Positions 6,063 to 13,417 of a stretch of DNA of 13,530 nt are shown one piece after another. The notes under the pieces are model-generated. The model did no database searches and was not told the DNA's origin. It saw nothing but the letters and a program-made list of their open reading frames with translations. The position numbers and the translations under genes were made by a program. Every line of letters starts with the position of its first letter. The stretch's first letter is position 1. This DNA comes from Burkholderiaceae bacterium (lineage in GTDB: Bacteria; Pseudomonadota; Gammaproteobacteria; Burkholderiales; Burkholderiaceae_C): the NCBI GenBank assembly GCA_031276435.1, contig JAISNB010000198.1, forward strand, positions 1-13,530, given 5' to 3'.

Positions 6063-7592
6063 TCACTTTGCCTTGCCGCGGCGCGCGGTTTCCCGCGTGG
6101 GCGCGTTTGCCGCCGCCGCCGCGTCCAGCAGGTAGCCCAGCAGCAGGCCCACGGGCCGCCCCGTGGCGCCCTTGGCCTTGCCGCCCACCCAGGCCGTGCC
6201 CGCAATGTCCAGATGTGCCCAGGGCGTTGGCCCGGCAAAGGGTTGCAGGAATTTGGCGGCGGTGATGGCGCCAGCCGGGCGTCCGCCCACGTTGGCGACG
6301 TCGGCAAAGCTGGTTTTGAGCGCGTCGGCATAGTCGTCGTCCAGCGGCATGCGCCAGCATCCGTCGAGCGCGGCCTCGCCCGCGCGCAGCAGGGCGCCCG
6401 CCAGATCGTCGTCGGCGCTGAACAGGCCGCTGCGCACGGCGCCCAGTGCAATCACGCAAGCGCCGGTCAGTGTGGCGATATCGATGATGGCGCGCGGCTT
6501 GTAGCGTTGCGCGTAGGTCAGCGCGTCGCACAGCACCAGGCGGCCTTCGGCGTCGGTGTTGAGGATTTCAATGGTGCGCCCGCTCATGCTGGTGACCACA
6601 TCGCCCGGCTTGACGGCGCGCCCGTCGGGCAGGTTTTCGCAGGCCGGAATCAGTCCCACCACGTTGATGGCCGGTTGCAGTGCCCGCAACGCGCGGAAAA
6701 CGCCCAGCACGCTGGCCGCGCCGCTCATGTCGAATTTCATTTCGTCCATTTCGGCGGCGGGCTTGATCGAGATGCCGCCTGAATCAAACGTGATGCCCTT
6801 GCCCACCAGTGCCACGGGCGGCTGCGACTTGGCCGCGCCCCGGTAGGTCAGTACGATAAAGCGCAATTCTTCCCGCGACCCTTGCGCCACCGCCTGGAAA
6901 GCGCCCATGCCCAGTTTGGCGACTTCCTTGGGGCCGAGTACTTGGCAGTCGATGCGCTCGCGCTTGCCCGCCAGTGTTTGGGCCGCCTGCGCCAGCAAGG
7001 CGGGCGTGGCGTGGTTGGCGGGCCGGTTGGCCCATTCGCGCGCAAAGGCAATGCCTTCGGCTGTGGCCTGCGCGCGGGCAAAGCGCGCTTTGTGCGCGGC
7101 AGGATCGCCCACGCCCAGCACGATTTTGCGCAGGCCGCTGCCCTTCTGCGTCGCCGTTGCCGCATCGGGCTGGCTTTTGGTGGCCGCGTAGCGGTAGCTG
7201 GCACTGGCGAGCGCCAGCAGCGCGCCGCCCGCCCAGTCGCCTGGCTGCGGCTGCCCATCGGCGGCGGCAAAGACCACCAGCAAGGTTTTGCCGGGCGCGT
7301 CGCGCAAATGCGACCACGCCGCCCAGACGGCATCGCGCAACTGGCGCGGCTGCGCGTCGCCCACGCTGGCCAGGACCACGCGGGGCGCGCGCACGTTGAT
7401 GGGCGCAAACAGGTGCAGCGCGCCGGTGGCGTCCGCCTGGGCTGGCAAATGGCCGCCCGCGCGCGCCGTGGCGATGAGCCGCGACAGTGGATCGCGACCC
7501 GGCCTGAAGTTTGCGGGCGCCAGAACCAGAAGCATGTCGGCGCTGGCGGTTGCCGCACTGGCCAAAGTCAGTTTGCGCAGTTCAAAGTCCAT
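6063..7592 (-). CDS. pepA: leucyl aminopeptidase (M17 family)
   Basis: Cytoplasmic two-metal M17 aminopeptidase that removes N-terminal residues, leucine preferentially, from peptides; it normally works as a hexamer. The product is 509 residues, the usual size. The C-terminal catalytic domain is intact: K265 and D270 in GKGITFDSGG, K277, D288 in MKFDMSG, and D347, E349 and R351 in the signature NTDAEGRLVL. These are at a constant offset of five from the E. coli PepA ligands (K270, D275, K282, D293, D352, E354, R356). The ATG at 7592 follows AAGGTG at a normal distance. It is the first gene of the pepA-holC-hypothetical operon and diverges from lptF. E. coli PepA also binds DNA in Xer recombination and carAB control; whether this one does cannot be read here. 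Confidence 0.97.
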   Translation of the reverse strand: MDFELRKLTLASAATASADMLLVLAPANFRPGRDPLSRLIATARAGGHLPAQADATGALHLFAPINVRAPRVVLASVGDAQPRQLRDAVWAAWSHLRDAPGKTLLVVFAAADGQPQPGDWAGGALLALASASYRYAATKSQPDAATATQKGSGLRKIVLGVGDPAAHKARFARAQATAEGIAFAREWANRPANHATPALLAQAAQTLAGKRERIDCQVLGPKEVAKLGMGAFQAVAQGSREELRFIVLTYRGAAKSQPPVALVGKGITFDSGGISIKPAAEMDEMKFDMSGAASVLGVFRALRALQPAINVVGLIPACENLPDGRAVKPGDVVTSMSGRTIEILNTDAEGRLVLCDALTYAQRYKPRAIIDIATLTGACVIALGAVRSGLFSADDDLAGALLRAGEAALDGCWRMPLDDDYADALKTSFADVANVGGRPAGAITAAKFLQPFAGPTPWAHLDIAGTAWVGGKAKGATGRPVGLLLGYLLDAAAAANAPTRETARRGKAK

Positions 7593-7715
7593 AATTCACC
7601 TTTTCGTTCAGCAAAAAGCTCTGGATGACGGCAACGCGGCCACCTGCCGCGACGACCGGCGCGCCCGAATCAAACGAATGCGCACGCGCAGCCCCCGGAG
7701 CTTTGAAATGCGGCA
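7593..7715. promoter_or_regulatory. divergent pepA/lptF promoter region
   Basis: These 123 bp separate two divergent start codons and so should contain promoters for both operons. I could not pick out convincing -35/-10 pairs on either strand. The pepA side carries a clear AAGGTG ribosome binding site. The lptF side has only GGAG at 7697-7700, 15 nt before the start. Confidence 0.45.
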
Positions 7716-8867
7716 ATGTTATTTCATTTGGCTTTTCGCAAGGAACTTGGGCGCAATTTTGGCGCGACCCTGCTCGTGCTGCTGACCATCGTGATGACCA
7801 CGATGCTCATCAAGGCGCTCGGGCAGGCGTCGTCGGGCCGCGTCAATCCCTCTGAGGTGCTGCTGGTGATGGGCTACACGGTGATGGGCCAGTTGCCCAC
7901 CATTCTCACGCTCAGTTTGTTTGTGGCCGTAACCGCCACGCTCACGCGCATGTACGCGGCCAGCGAGATGGTGGTCTGGTTTTCCTGCGGGCAGAGCCTG
8001 GCGTCGTTCTTGCGCCCGCTGCTGCGCTTTGCGCTGCCGATTCTGGCCGTCATCGCACTGCTGGCGCTGCTGGCCTGGCCCTGGTCGAACCAGCAAATCC
8101 AGGGGCTGCGCGAACGCTATCAGGGCCGCAATGACATCGACCGCGTGGCGCCTGGCCAGTTCCAGGAGTCGCGCGGCGGCACGCGGGTGTTTTTCATCGA
8201 CAAGGACAGCCCCGGCAGCCAAAGCGCCAGCAACATCTTCATTGCCACGGCGGAAAAGGGCAAGCAGTCGATCACCACGGCGCAATCTGGCCGCACCGAA
8301 ACCCTGGGTGCGCAACGCTTCGTGGTTTTGTCGCAGGGCCAGCGTCTGGACATCGATGACACCACGGGCGCCACCCGCCTGATGGAGTTTGCCGAATACG
8401 GCGCGCAGATTGGCGAGCGCGAACTGGCCGCGCCGCGCCCGCAGGAGCGGCCACGCTACAAATCCACCCTGCAATTGCTGCGCGAGCCTACGCCGCGCAA
8501 CCTGTCGGAGCTGTCCTGGCGCATCGGACTGGTGCTGGCCGCGCTCAACTGCGGCATTCTGGCGCTGGCGGCCACGCGCATCAACCCGCGCGTGGGCCAA
8601 AGCGCCGGTCTGGTTTTCGCGCTGCTGGCTTTTGCCTGCTACTACAACATGATCAACGTCGGGCAGTCGTGGATTGCCAGCGGCAAGGTCAACATCGCAC
8701 TGTGGCTGCTGCAATTGCACGGCGGCATTCTGGCGCTGTCGTTGCTCTGGCTGGCGTTGCGCCAGGGCGGCTGCGCCATCTGGGGGGGGCGCAAAAGCGC
8801 CCGCGGCGATGACGACGGCGCCGCGCCCCAAGCCGCGCGCGCGCAGTGCGCAAAGGCCGCGCCATGA
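7716..8867 (+). CDS. lptF: LPS export ABC transporter permease LptF
   Basis: One of two inner-membrane permease subunits of the LptB2FG transporter, which extracts lipopolysaccharide from the inner membrane and passes it to the LptC-LptA bridge. The 383-residue protein has the family layout: three hydrophobic helices in the first ~125 residues, a periplasmic beta-jellyroll-like domain at about 135-265, and three C-terminal helices at about 275-350. Family-typical sequence includes PSEVLLVMGYTVMGQLPTIL and PGQFQESRGGTRVFFIDKD. The start at 7716 is in the frame giving the canonical LFHLAFRKEL opening; the nearest purine-rich box (GGAG) is 15 nt upstream, which is long. The last ~30 residues are a polar tail after a run of eight G (8782-8789). 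The stop overlaps the lptG start as ATGA. Confidence 0.95.
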   Translation: MLFHLAFRKELGRNFGATLLVLLTIVMTTMLIKALGQASSGRVNPSEVLLVMGYTVMGQLPTILTLSLFVAVTATLTRMYAASEMVVWFSCGQSLASFLRPLLRFALPILAVIALLALLAWPWSNQQIQGLRERYQGRNDIDRVAPGQFQESRGGTRVFFIDKDSPGSQSASNIFIATAEKGKQSITTAQSGRTETLGAQRFVVLSQGQRLDIDDTTGATRLMEFAEYGAQIGERELAAPRPQERPRYKSTLQLLREPTPRNLSELSWRIGLVLAALNCGILALAATRINPRVGQSAGLVFALLAFACYYNMINVGQSWIASGKVNIALWLLQLHGGILALSLLWLALRQGGCAIWGGRKSARGDDDGAAPQAARAQCAKAAP

Positions 8868-9988
8868 AAACCATACGTCGCCTGCTGTTCAGGCAGGTGC
8901 TGCACGCCGTGGCCTTTGTGGCGCTGGCGTTTTTGCTGCTGTTTTTTTTCTTCGACCTGCTCGACCAGCTCGACGACGTGGCACGCTATGGCAAGCAGGG
9001 CTACACGCTGGGCTACGCGCTGCTGCATGTGGTGCTGCTTGTTCCCAGCCACATCTACGAACTGCTGCCCATCGCGGTGCTCATTGGCGCCATCTACGTC
9101 ATGGCCCGCATGGCCGAAAGTTCTGAATTCACCATCTTGCGCACCAGCGGGCTGGGGCCGGGCCGCGCGCTGGCGACGCTGCTCTTGCTGGGCGCTGCTT
9201 TCGTCATGCTTACCTTCTTGTTTGGCGACTACCTGGCACCCGACGCCAACCGCGCGGCGCAACTGCTGCGCACGCGCTTTTGGGGCGAGATTACGGTGGG
9301 CCGCACCGGCGCCTGGCTCAAGGACAAGACGCCCGAGCGCGTCTACTCGGTCAACGTGGGCGCCATGAACGCCTCTGGCGACATGAGCAATGTGCGCATC
9401 TTCGAATTCGGAGCCGATGGCCGCATGGTCGCTACTTTGCAGGCCGCTCAGGCGCAGTTTGGCGACGGGCGCTGGCTGCTCAAGAACGTGTACGAGCGGC
9501 GCTTTGTCCATCTGGCCGCAGGCGGCGACGGCGGCGGCGGGGAACGTCCGCAAATTGCGACGCGCGCGCTGGCCGAGATGGACTGGCCCACCCAGCTTTC
9601 CAGCGACATGGTGGCCGCCACGCTGCTCAGCCCCGATCGCATGCGCACGGTGGACCTGTTTCGCTACATCTCCCACCTCAACGACAACGGCCAGAGCGCC
9701 CAGCGTTACGAGATCGAGTTCTGGCGCAAAGTGTTCTACCCGCTCAGTTGCCTGGTCATGGTGGTGCTGGCCCTGCCCTTTGCCTACCTGCACTTTCGCA
9801 CCGGCAACATTGCCGGTTACGTGTTCCTGGGCGTGCTGGCGGGCATCAGCTTTTTCCTGCTCAACAACGTATTCGGCTTCATCGGCAACCTGCGCAACTG
9901 GGAGCCTTGGCTGACCGCCGCCGCGCCAAGTTTCATCTACTCGCTGCTGTCGCTGGCGGCCTTTGGCTGGCTGGTGCTGCGGCAGTGA
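8864..9988 (+). CDS. lptG: LPS export ABC transporter permease LptG
   Basis: Second permease of the LptB2FG lipopolysaccharide exporter and partner of LptF. The 374-residue product has N-terminal hydrophobic helices (about 15-35, 55-80, 100-122), a periplasmic domain at about 130-285 and three C-terminal helices ending WLVLRQ. Typical features are FFFFDLLDQLDD just after the first helix, the short cytoplasmic ARMAESSEFTILRTSGLGP, and FWRKVFYPLSCLVMVVLALPFA. A glycine-rich stretch GGDGGGGERPQ interrupts the periplasmic domain near residues 224-234. I chose the ATG at 8864, not the in-frame ATG at 8846, because it makes the ATGA overlap with lptF, has AAAGG upstream and fits the family N-terminus. 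The next gene overlaps its stop. Confidence 0.95.
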   Translation: MKTIRRLLFRQVLHAVAFVALAFLLLFFFFDLLDQLDDVARYGKQGYTLGYALLHVVLLVPSHIYELLPIAVLIGAIYVMARMAESSEFTILRTSGLGPGRALATLLLLGAAFVMLTFLFGDYLAPDANRAAQLLRTRFWGEITVGRTGAWLKDKTPERVYSVNVGAMNASGDMSNVRIFEFGADGRMVATLQAAQAQFGDGRWLLKNVYERRFVHLAAGGDGGGGERPQIATRALAEMDWPTQLSSDMVAATLLSPDRMRTVDLFRYISHLNDNGQSAQRYEIEFWRKVFYPLSCLVMVVLALPFAYLHFRTGNIAGYVFLGVLAGISFFLLNNVFGFIGNLRNWEPWLTAAAPSFIYSLLSLAAFGWLVLRQ

Positions 9989-10395
9989 CAGGCCCAAACG
10001 CAGCGCCCGCGCCGTCCGCCGCGCGCGGCATCTTGCTGGTGGCCCATGGCGCGCGCGATCCGGCCTGGCGCGCACCCATCGAGGCCATTGCCCGGCGCCT
10101 GCGCGCGCTGGCGCCCGGCATCTGGGTGCAATGCGCCTATCTGGAGCACAGCGTCCCCGATTTGCCCGCCGCCGTGGCACAAGCGGCGGCGGCCAGCGTC
10201 AAAACGCTGCGCGTCTGCCCGCTGTTCCTGGGCGCGGGCCGCCACGCGCGCCAGGACTTGCCCCGGCTGTTGCGCCAACTGCAAAACACCTGGCCCGCCA
10301 TGGTTTTCGATCTGCAAGCACCGGTTTTCGAGCAGCCCCAGGTGATCGACGCCCTGGCCACCGCCGCACTGGCACCCGCGTTTCCAAAAAAATAG
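9985..10395 (+). CDS. short CbiX/SirB-type sirohydrochlorin chelatase
   Basis: A 136-residue single-domain protein of the CbiX/SirB chelatase class. These insert Co2+ or Fe2+ into sirohydrochlorin on the way to cobalamin or siroheme. The short form acts as a dimer in characterised members. Two expected active-site histidines are present: one in ILLVAHGARDP (about residues 16-26) and one in LGAGRHARQDLP (about residues 80-91). The start is inferred to be the GTG at 9985, which overlaps the lptG stop as GTGA; there is no Shine-Dalgarno sequence, suggesting coupling to lptG. Sitting just before cysB, iron insertion for siroheme (sulfite and nitrite reductase cofactor) seems the likelier use, but the metal cannot be decided from sequence. 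Confidence 0.87.
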   Translation: MTGPNAAPAPSAARGILLVAHGARDPAWRAPIEAIARRLRALAPGIWVQCAYLEHSVPDLPAAVAQAAAASVKTLRVCPLFLGAGRHARQDLPRLLRQLQNTWPAMVFDLQAPVFEQPQVIDALATAALAPAFPKK

Positions 10396-10396
10396 G

Positions 10397-10432
10397 CATA
10401 ATGATCGCGTTTGTTATACGCAATTCATTATG
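10397..10432 (+). promoter_or_regulatory. inverted repeat over the cysB start, candidate autoregulatory operator
   Basis: CATAATGA (10397-10404) and TCATTATG (10425-10432) are perfect 8-bp inverted arms separated by 20 bp, and the right arm includes the cysB ATG. A second, inner pair GCGT/ACGC (10407-10410, 10418-10421) is nested inside. CysB is known in enterics to repress its own gene, so an operator here is plausible. TTATAC or CATAAT could serve as a -10 element. Confidence 0.45.
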
Positions 10433-11371
10433 AACCTGCATCAATTCAAATTTGTCCAGGAAGCCGTGCGGCGCAACCTCAACCTGACCGAGGCGGCCAA
10501 GGCCCTGCACACATCGCAACCCGGCGTATCCAAGGCCATCATCGAACTGGAAGACGAGCTGGGCATCGAGATTTTCACGCGCCACGGCAAGCGGCTCAAG
10601 CGCGTGACCGAACCGGGCCAGAAAGTGCTCGACTGCGTGAACATCATCATGCGCGAGGTCAGCAACCTCAAGCGCATTGGCGACCAGTACAGCAAGCAGG
10701 ACACGGGCACCTTCTCCATCGCCACCACGCACACCCAGGCGCGCTACGTGCTGCCGGTGCCCGTGACGCGGCTGCGCGAGCGTTACCCCAAAGTCAACAT
10801 CAGCCTGCACCAAAGCTCGCCCGACCAGGTGGCGCGCATGGTGATCGACGAGGTGGCCGAAATCGGCATCGCCACCGAATCGCTGTCCAACTACGCCGAT
10901 CTGATTACCCTGCCCTGCTACGAATGGCAGCACATGCTGGTACTGCCCGCGGGGCATCCGTTGGCCAAGGCCACGCCGCTCACGCTGGAAGACATTGCCA
11001 AAGAACCGCTCATCACCTACCACCCGTCGTTTACTGGCCGCACCCGCATCGACCACGCCTTCGCGCAGCGCCAGTTGCAACCGCAAATCGCGCTGGAAGC
11101 CATCGACTCGGACGTCATCAAAACCTACGTGCGGCTCGGCCTGGGCGTGGGCATCGTCGCTGAAATGGCCATGGCCGACGACAAGGACAAAGACCTCATT
11201 GCCCGCCCGCTCAACCAGTTGCTCGGCCAGAACACCACGCGCATCGCGCTCAAGCGCGGCGCTTACCTGCGCGACTTTGTCTACCACTTTGCCTCGCTGC
11301 TGTCTGACCGGCTGGACCGCCAGCTCATCGAAAAAGCCATGACCGGCCACGTCAGCGACTATGAACTCTGA
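10430..11371 (+). CDS. cysB: LysR-family regulator of sulfur assimilation, CysB
   Basis: Transcriptional regulator that activates sulfate uptake and cysteine biosynthesis genes, with N-acetylserine as coinducer and sulfate or thiosulfate as antagonist. The 313-residue product has an N-terminal winged helix-turn-helix (LTEAAKALHTSQPGVSKAII, about 19-38) and a two-lobe periplasmic-binding-like effector domain from about 90. The five ligands described for Klebsiella CysB are at the same numbers: T100, T102, Q103, T149 and T202. That makes CysB a much better call than a generic LysR protein or Cbl, although Cbl is a close relative. The ATG at 10430 fits the family start, but no Shine-Dalgarno sequence precedes it. 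The aminotransferase gene starts within its last codons. Confidence 0.94.
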   Translation: MNLHQFKFVQEAVRRNLNLTEAAKALHTSQPGVSKAIIELEDELGIEIFTRHGKRLKRVTEPGQKVLDCVNIIMREVSNLKRIGDQYSKQDTGTFSIATTHTQARYVLPVPVTRLRERYPKVNISLHQSSPDQVARMVIDEVAEIGIATESLSNYADLITLPCYEWQHMLVLPAGHPLAKATPLTLEDIAKEPLITYHPSFTGRTRIDHAFAQRQLQPQIALEAIDSDVIKTYVRLGLGVGIVAEMAMADDKDKDLIARPLNQLLGQNTTRIALKRGAYLRDFVYHFASLLSDRLDRQLIEKAMTGHVSDYEL

Positions 11372-12548
11372 AACCAGCGCGCTGCCGCCACCGCCCGCTT
11401 TTGACTCGCGCCTGCCGCACGTGGGCACCACCATCTTCAGCGCCATATCGGCGCTGGCCGCCAGGCACCAGGCCGTCAACCTGGGCCAGGGCTTTCCCGA
11501 CTTCGATTGCGACGCGCACCTGCTGGAAGCCGTCAACACCGCCATGCGCCAGGGCCTCAACCAATACGCGCCCATGCCCGGCGCGAGCGCGCTGCGCCAG
11601 GCCATCGCCGCCAAAATCGAAACGCTTTATGGCCGCGCCTACAGCGCCGACACTGAAATCACCGTCACCGCTGGCGCAACCCAGGCCATCCTCACCGCGC
11701 TGCTGTGCTGCGTCAAAGCGGGCGACGAAGTTATCGTGCTCGAACCCTGCTACGACAGCTACGCGCCCGGCATCCATCTGGCCGGTGGCCGCGCCGTGGC
11801 CGTACCGCTCACGCCGGGCAGCTTCCGGCCCGACTTCGATCTGCTGGCCGCCGCCATCAGCGCGCGCACCCGCGCCCTCATCCTCAACACCCCGCACAAC
11901 CCCAGCGGCACCGTCTGGACAGCCGCCGAAATGCGGCAACTGCAGGAAATCCTCGCGCCCACCCGCATCCTGCTCATCAGCGACGAAGTCTACGAACACA
12001 TGGTCTACGCGCCAGCGCGCCACGAAAGCGCGGCGCGCTACCCGCTGCTTGCCGCGCGCGCCTTCATCGTCTCCAGCTTTGGCAAAACCTGCCACGTCAC
12101 CGGCTGGAAAATCGGCTACGTCACCGCACCCGCCGCACTCACGGCTGAACTGCGCAAAGTACACCAATTCAACGTGTTCTCCGTCAACACGCCCATGCAG
12201 CACGCACTGGCCCAATACATGGCCGACCCCGCCCCTTACCTGCAACTGCCCGCCTTCTACGCGGCCAGGCGCGACTTGTTCCGCGCTGGCCTGGCGCGCA
12301 CACGCTTTCGCCCCCTGCCCTGCGAAGGCACCTACTTCCAAACCGTCTCCATCGCCGACCTGAACGTGCCCGAGCGCGCCCTGCCCGAAGCCGACTTCTG
12401 CCAATGGCTCACGCGCGAAATCGGCGTGGCCGCCATCCCGCTCTCGGCCTTCTACGGCAACGGATTCGACCAAGGCCTCATCCGCTTTTGCTTTGCCAAA
12501 AAAGACGAAACGCTGGCCCAGGCCATCGCGCGACTGGAGCGCTTGTAA
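11361..12548 (+). CDS. PLP-dependent class I aminotransferase, methionine aminotransferase-like (YbdL/MtnE type)
   Basis: Fold-type I, PLP-dependent aminotransferase of 395 residues. It carries the expected N180 (NTPHNPSG), D208 and Y211 (ISDEVYEH), the Schiff-base lysine K242 in SSFGKTCHVTGWKIGY, and the substrate-carboxylate arginine R375 (LIRFCFAK). The N-terminal LGQGFPDFD and NQYAPMPG blocks resemble E. coli YbdL and kynurenine/glutamine aminotransferases, which accept methionine and aromatic amino acids. Methionine-ketobutyrate chemistry would suit the sulfur setting beside cysB, but the substrate is an inference. The ATG at 11361 overlaps the cysB end by 11 bp, so the pair is cotranscribed. 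No strong terminator follows; a weak GGGAG/CTCCC hairpin lies at about 12647-12659. Confidence 0.9.
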   Translation: MNSETSALPPPPAFDSRLPHVGTTIFSAISALAARHQAVNLGQGFPDFDCDAHLLEAVNTAMRQGLNQYAPMPGASALRQAIAAKIETLYGRAYSADTEITVTAGATQAILTALLCCVKAGDEVIVLEPCYDSYAPGIHLAGGRAVAVPLTPGSFRPDFDLLAAAISARTRALILNTPHNPSGTVWTAAEMRQLQEILAPTRILLISDEVYEHMVYAPARHESAARYPLLAARAFIVSSFGKTCHVTGWKIGYVTAPAALTAELRKVHQFNVFSVNTPMQHALAQYMADPAPYLQLPAFYAARRDLFRAGLARTRFRPLPCEGTYFQTVSIADLNVPERALPEADFCQWLTREIGVAAIPLSAFYGNGFDQGLIRFCFAKKDETLAQAIARLERL

Positions 12549-12676
12549 CGCGCCTGCTCCCGCAGCGCGCCACACACTTGCCAGAAACCACGACGGGAAG
12601 ACGGCGCCATGATGAACAAGAAACCAGTTTGTTGCGAAACCTATACGGGAGAGCCTCCCTTCATGGCCCTCGCCCA

Positions 12677-12795
12677 TCCTCACCCCCCGCCCCTCTCCAC
12701 AAGTGGAGAGGGGCGCATATTGCACCCTCCCCTTTGGGGAGGGATGGGGAGATATCAAAGGGGGAGAGGGTGGCGCAAAGCGCCGGGTGAGGGGA
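12677..12795 (-). repeat. compound palindromic intergenic repeat, second copy
   Basis: This contains a perfect 13-bp inverted repeat, CGCCCCTCTCCAC (12688-12700) and GTGGAGAGGGGCG (12703-12715), with a 2-nt loop. Next comes an 8-bp palindrome CCCTCCCC-TTT-GGGGAGGG (12725-12743), and then GGCGC-AAA-GCGCC near 12772-12784. The segment 12736-12771 is a near-identical inverted copy of 4869-4904 (33 of 36 bases by eye). A 77-codon open frame running through it from 12609 gives the HPPPLSTSGEG-type peptide typical of translated repeats and is not a gene. Confidence 0.75.
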
Positions 12796-12838
12796 GATAC
12801 CATGGGAATTCCCGTGCATCAAACTTCAGGAGCATAAA

Positions 12839-13126
12839 ATGAAGAAAACACTGAAAATCTTGTTTTTCCTGTCATGGCTGCTGTTCGCCCTGATCTCGGC
12901 AACGACGCCTTTCTACGTCAAACTAATGAACAGATCACACACTGCTTATGAATCATTTCTGGCAATATCGGCCATCAATTTGGCAGTACGCTGTGGGGAT
13001 CATGAGAAAGCGACACTTTTCTACGATGAACTGAATTACATATACGATGGAAAAACCAGCAGCAAAGACAAAACAGGTGATTCGATTGCTGTATTTTTTC
13101 TTTCGGTGCCAGTTGAATTTTTTTGA
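12839..13126 (+). CDS. small membrane-anchored hypothetical protein, frame probably broken
   Basis: I do not recognise this protein. The 95-residue frame begins MKKTLKILFFLSWLLFALIS, a basic start and one hydrophobic helix (about 6-24), either a signal anchor or an uncleaved signal peptide. A polar, probably extracytoplasmic part follows. AGGAG sits 7 nt before the ATG at 12839. Codon use (ATA, AGA, GGA) and base composition are AT-richer than the neighbouring genes, which suggests recent acquisition. The frame stops at TGA just after a run of seven T (13118-13124). Moving back one base at that run opens a further 41 protein-like codons, so the original product was probably about 136 residues. 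It stands alone downstream of a repeat cluster and before another small hydrophobic protein gene. Confidence 0.62.
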   Translation: MKKTLKILFFLSWLLFALISATTPFYVKLMNRSHTAYESFLAISAINLAVRCGDHEKATLFYDELNYIYDGKTSSKDKTGDSIAVFFLSVPVEFF

Positions 13127-13248
13127 CTGATTACGATCAGCTCGACTTCGTCAAGAAAGCAAGGGCCAGAGAGCTTGCTCTCTACAAGCAACTCATCGAC
13201 GGAAAAAGTCAATACCAGCCACCGCCTTGCCTGCGGGGCGACAAATAA
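13123..13248 (+). pseudogene. out-of-frame continuation of the small protein gene
   Basis: Starting from the TTG formed by the last two T of the run, this frame reads LTDYDQLDFVKKARAREL and then a segment containing LYKQLIDGK, ending in QPPPCLRGDK and a TAA at 13246-13248. The charged, helical character follows on naturally from the upstream frame. One extra T (T8) would fuse the two into a single gene of about 136 codons. It has no start codon or ribosome binding site of its own. A real mutation, a homopolymer sequencing error and expression by slippage are all possible. Confidence 0.55.
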
Positions 13249-13417
13249 GGCAATCATCGCGGAAATTCATCTGGATACTGAATGCTCGCAGACATTTTTG
13301 CGCTGCCGCGCGGCTCGCAGGCACGTGCAGCGCATCGCATTCCGGAATACGATTTTGACATGACCCATAACAATCAATCACCGCGCAAGATGCAGACTTG
13401 CATGACAGGCACCAAAA

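Noticed and set aside
8782..8789. Run of eight G near the end of lptF as a possible phase-variable tract or frameshift
   Set aside because: With eight G the frame ends in the exact ATGA overlap with lptG, as expected for this operon. A change would affect only the polar tail, though the tract could be checked in raw reads.
8642..10180. Minus-strand frame of 512 codons opposite lptG and the chelatase gene
   Set aside because: Low-complexity Arg/Ala/Gln composition, and it lies antisense to well-recognised genes. The same applies to 7719-8831, 10199-11614 and 11352-12803 on the minus strand.
12609..12842. 77-codon open frame with tandem ATG codons after the aminotransferase
   Set aside because: Most of it is translated palindromic repeat (PPPLSTSGEG, GRGWRKAPGEG), a common artefact. 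Only about 20 codons precede the repeat, and they show nothing familiar.
13335..13352. Near-palindrome TCGCATTCC/GGAATACGA followed by TTTT
   Set aside because: There is no loop and one mismatch, so it is a poor intrinsic terminator; with no second copy seen, its significance is unclear.
13193..13381. Minus-strand 62-codon frame and the overlapping plus-strand frame 13175-13363
   Set aside because: No ribosome binding site, no family resemblance, and both overlap the shifted continuation of the small gene.
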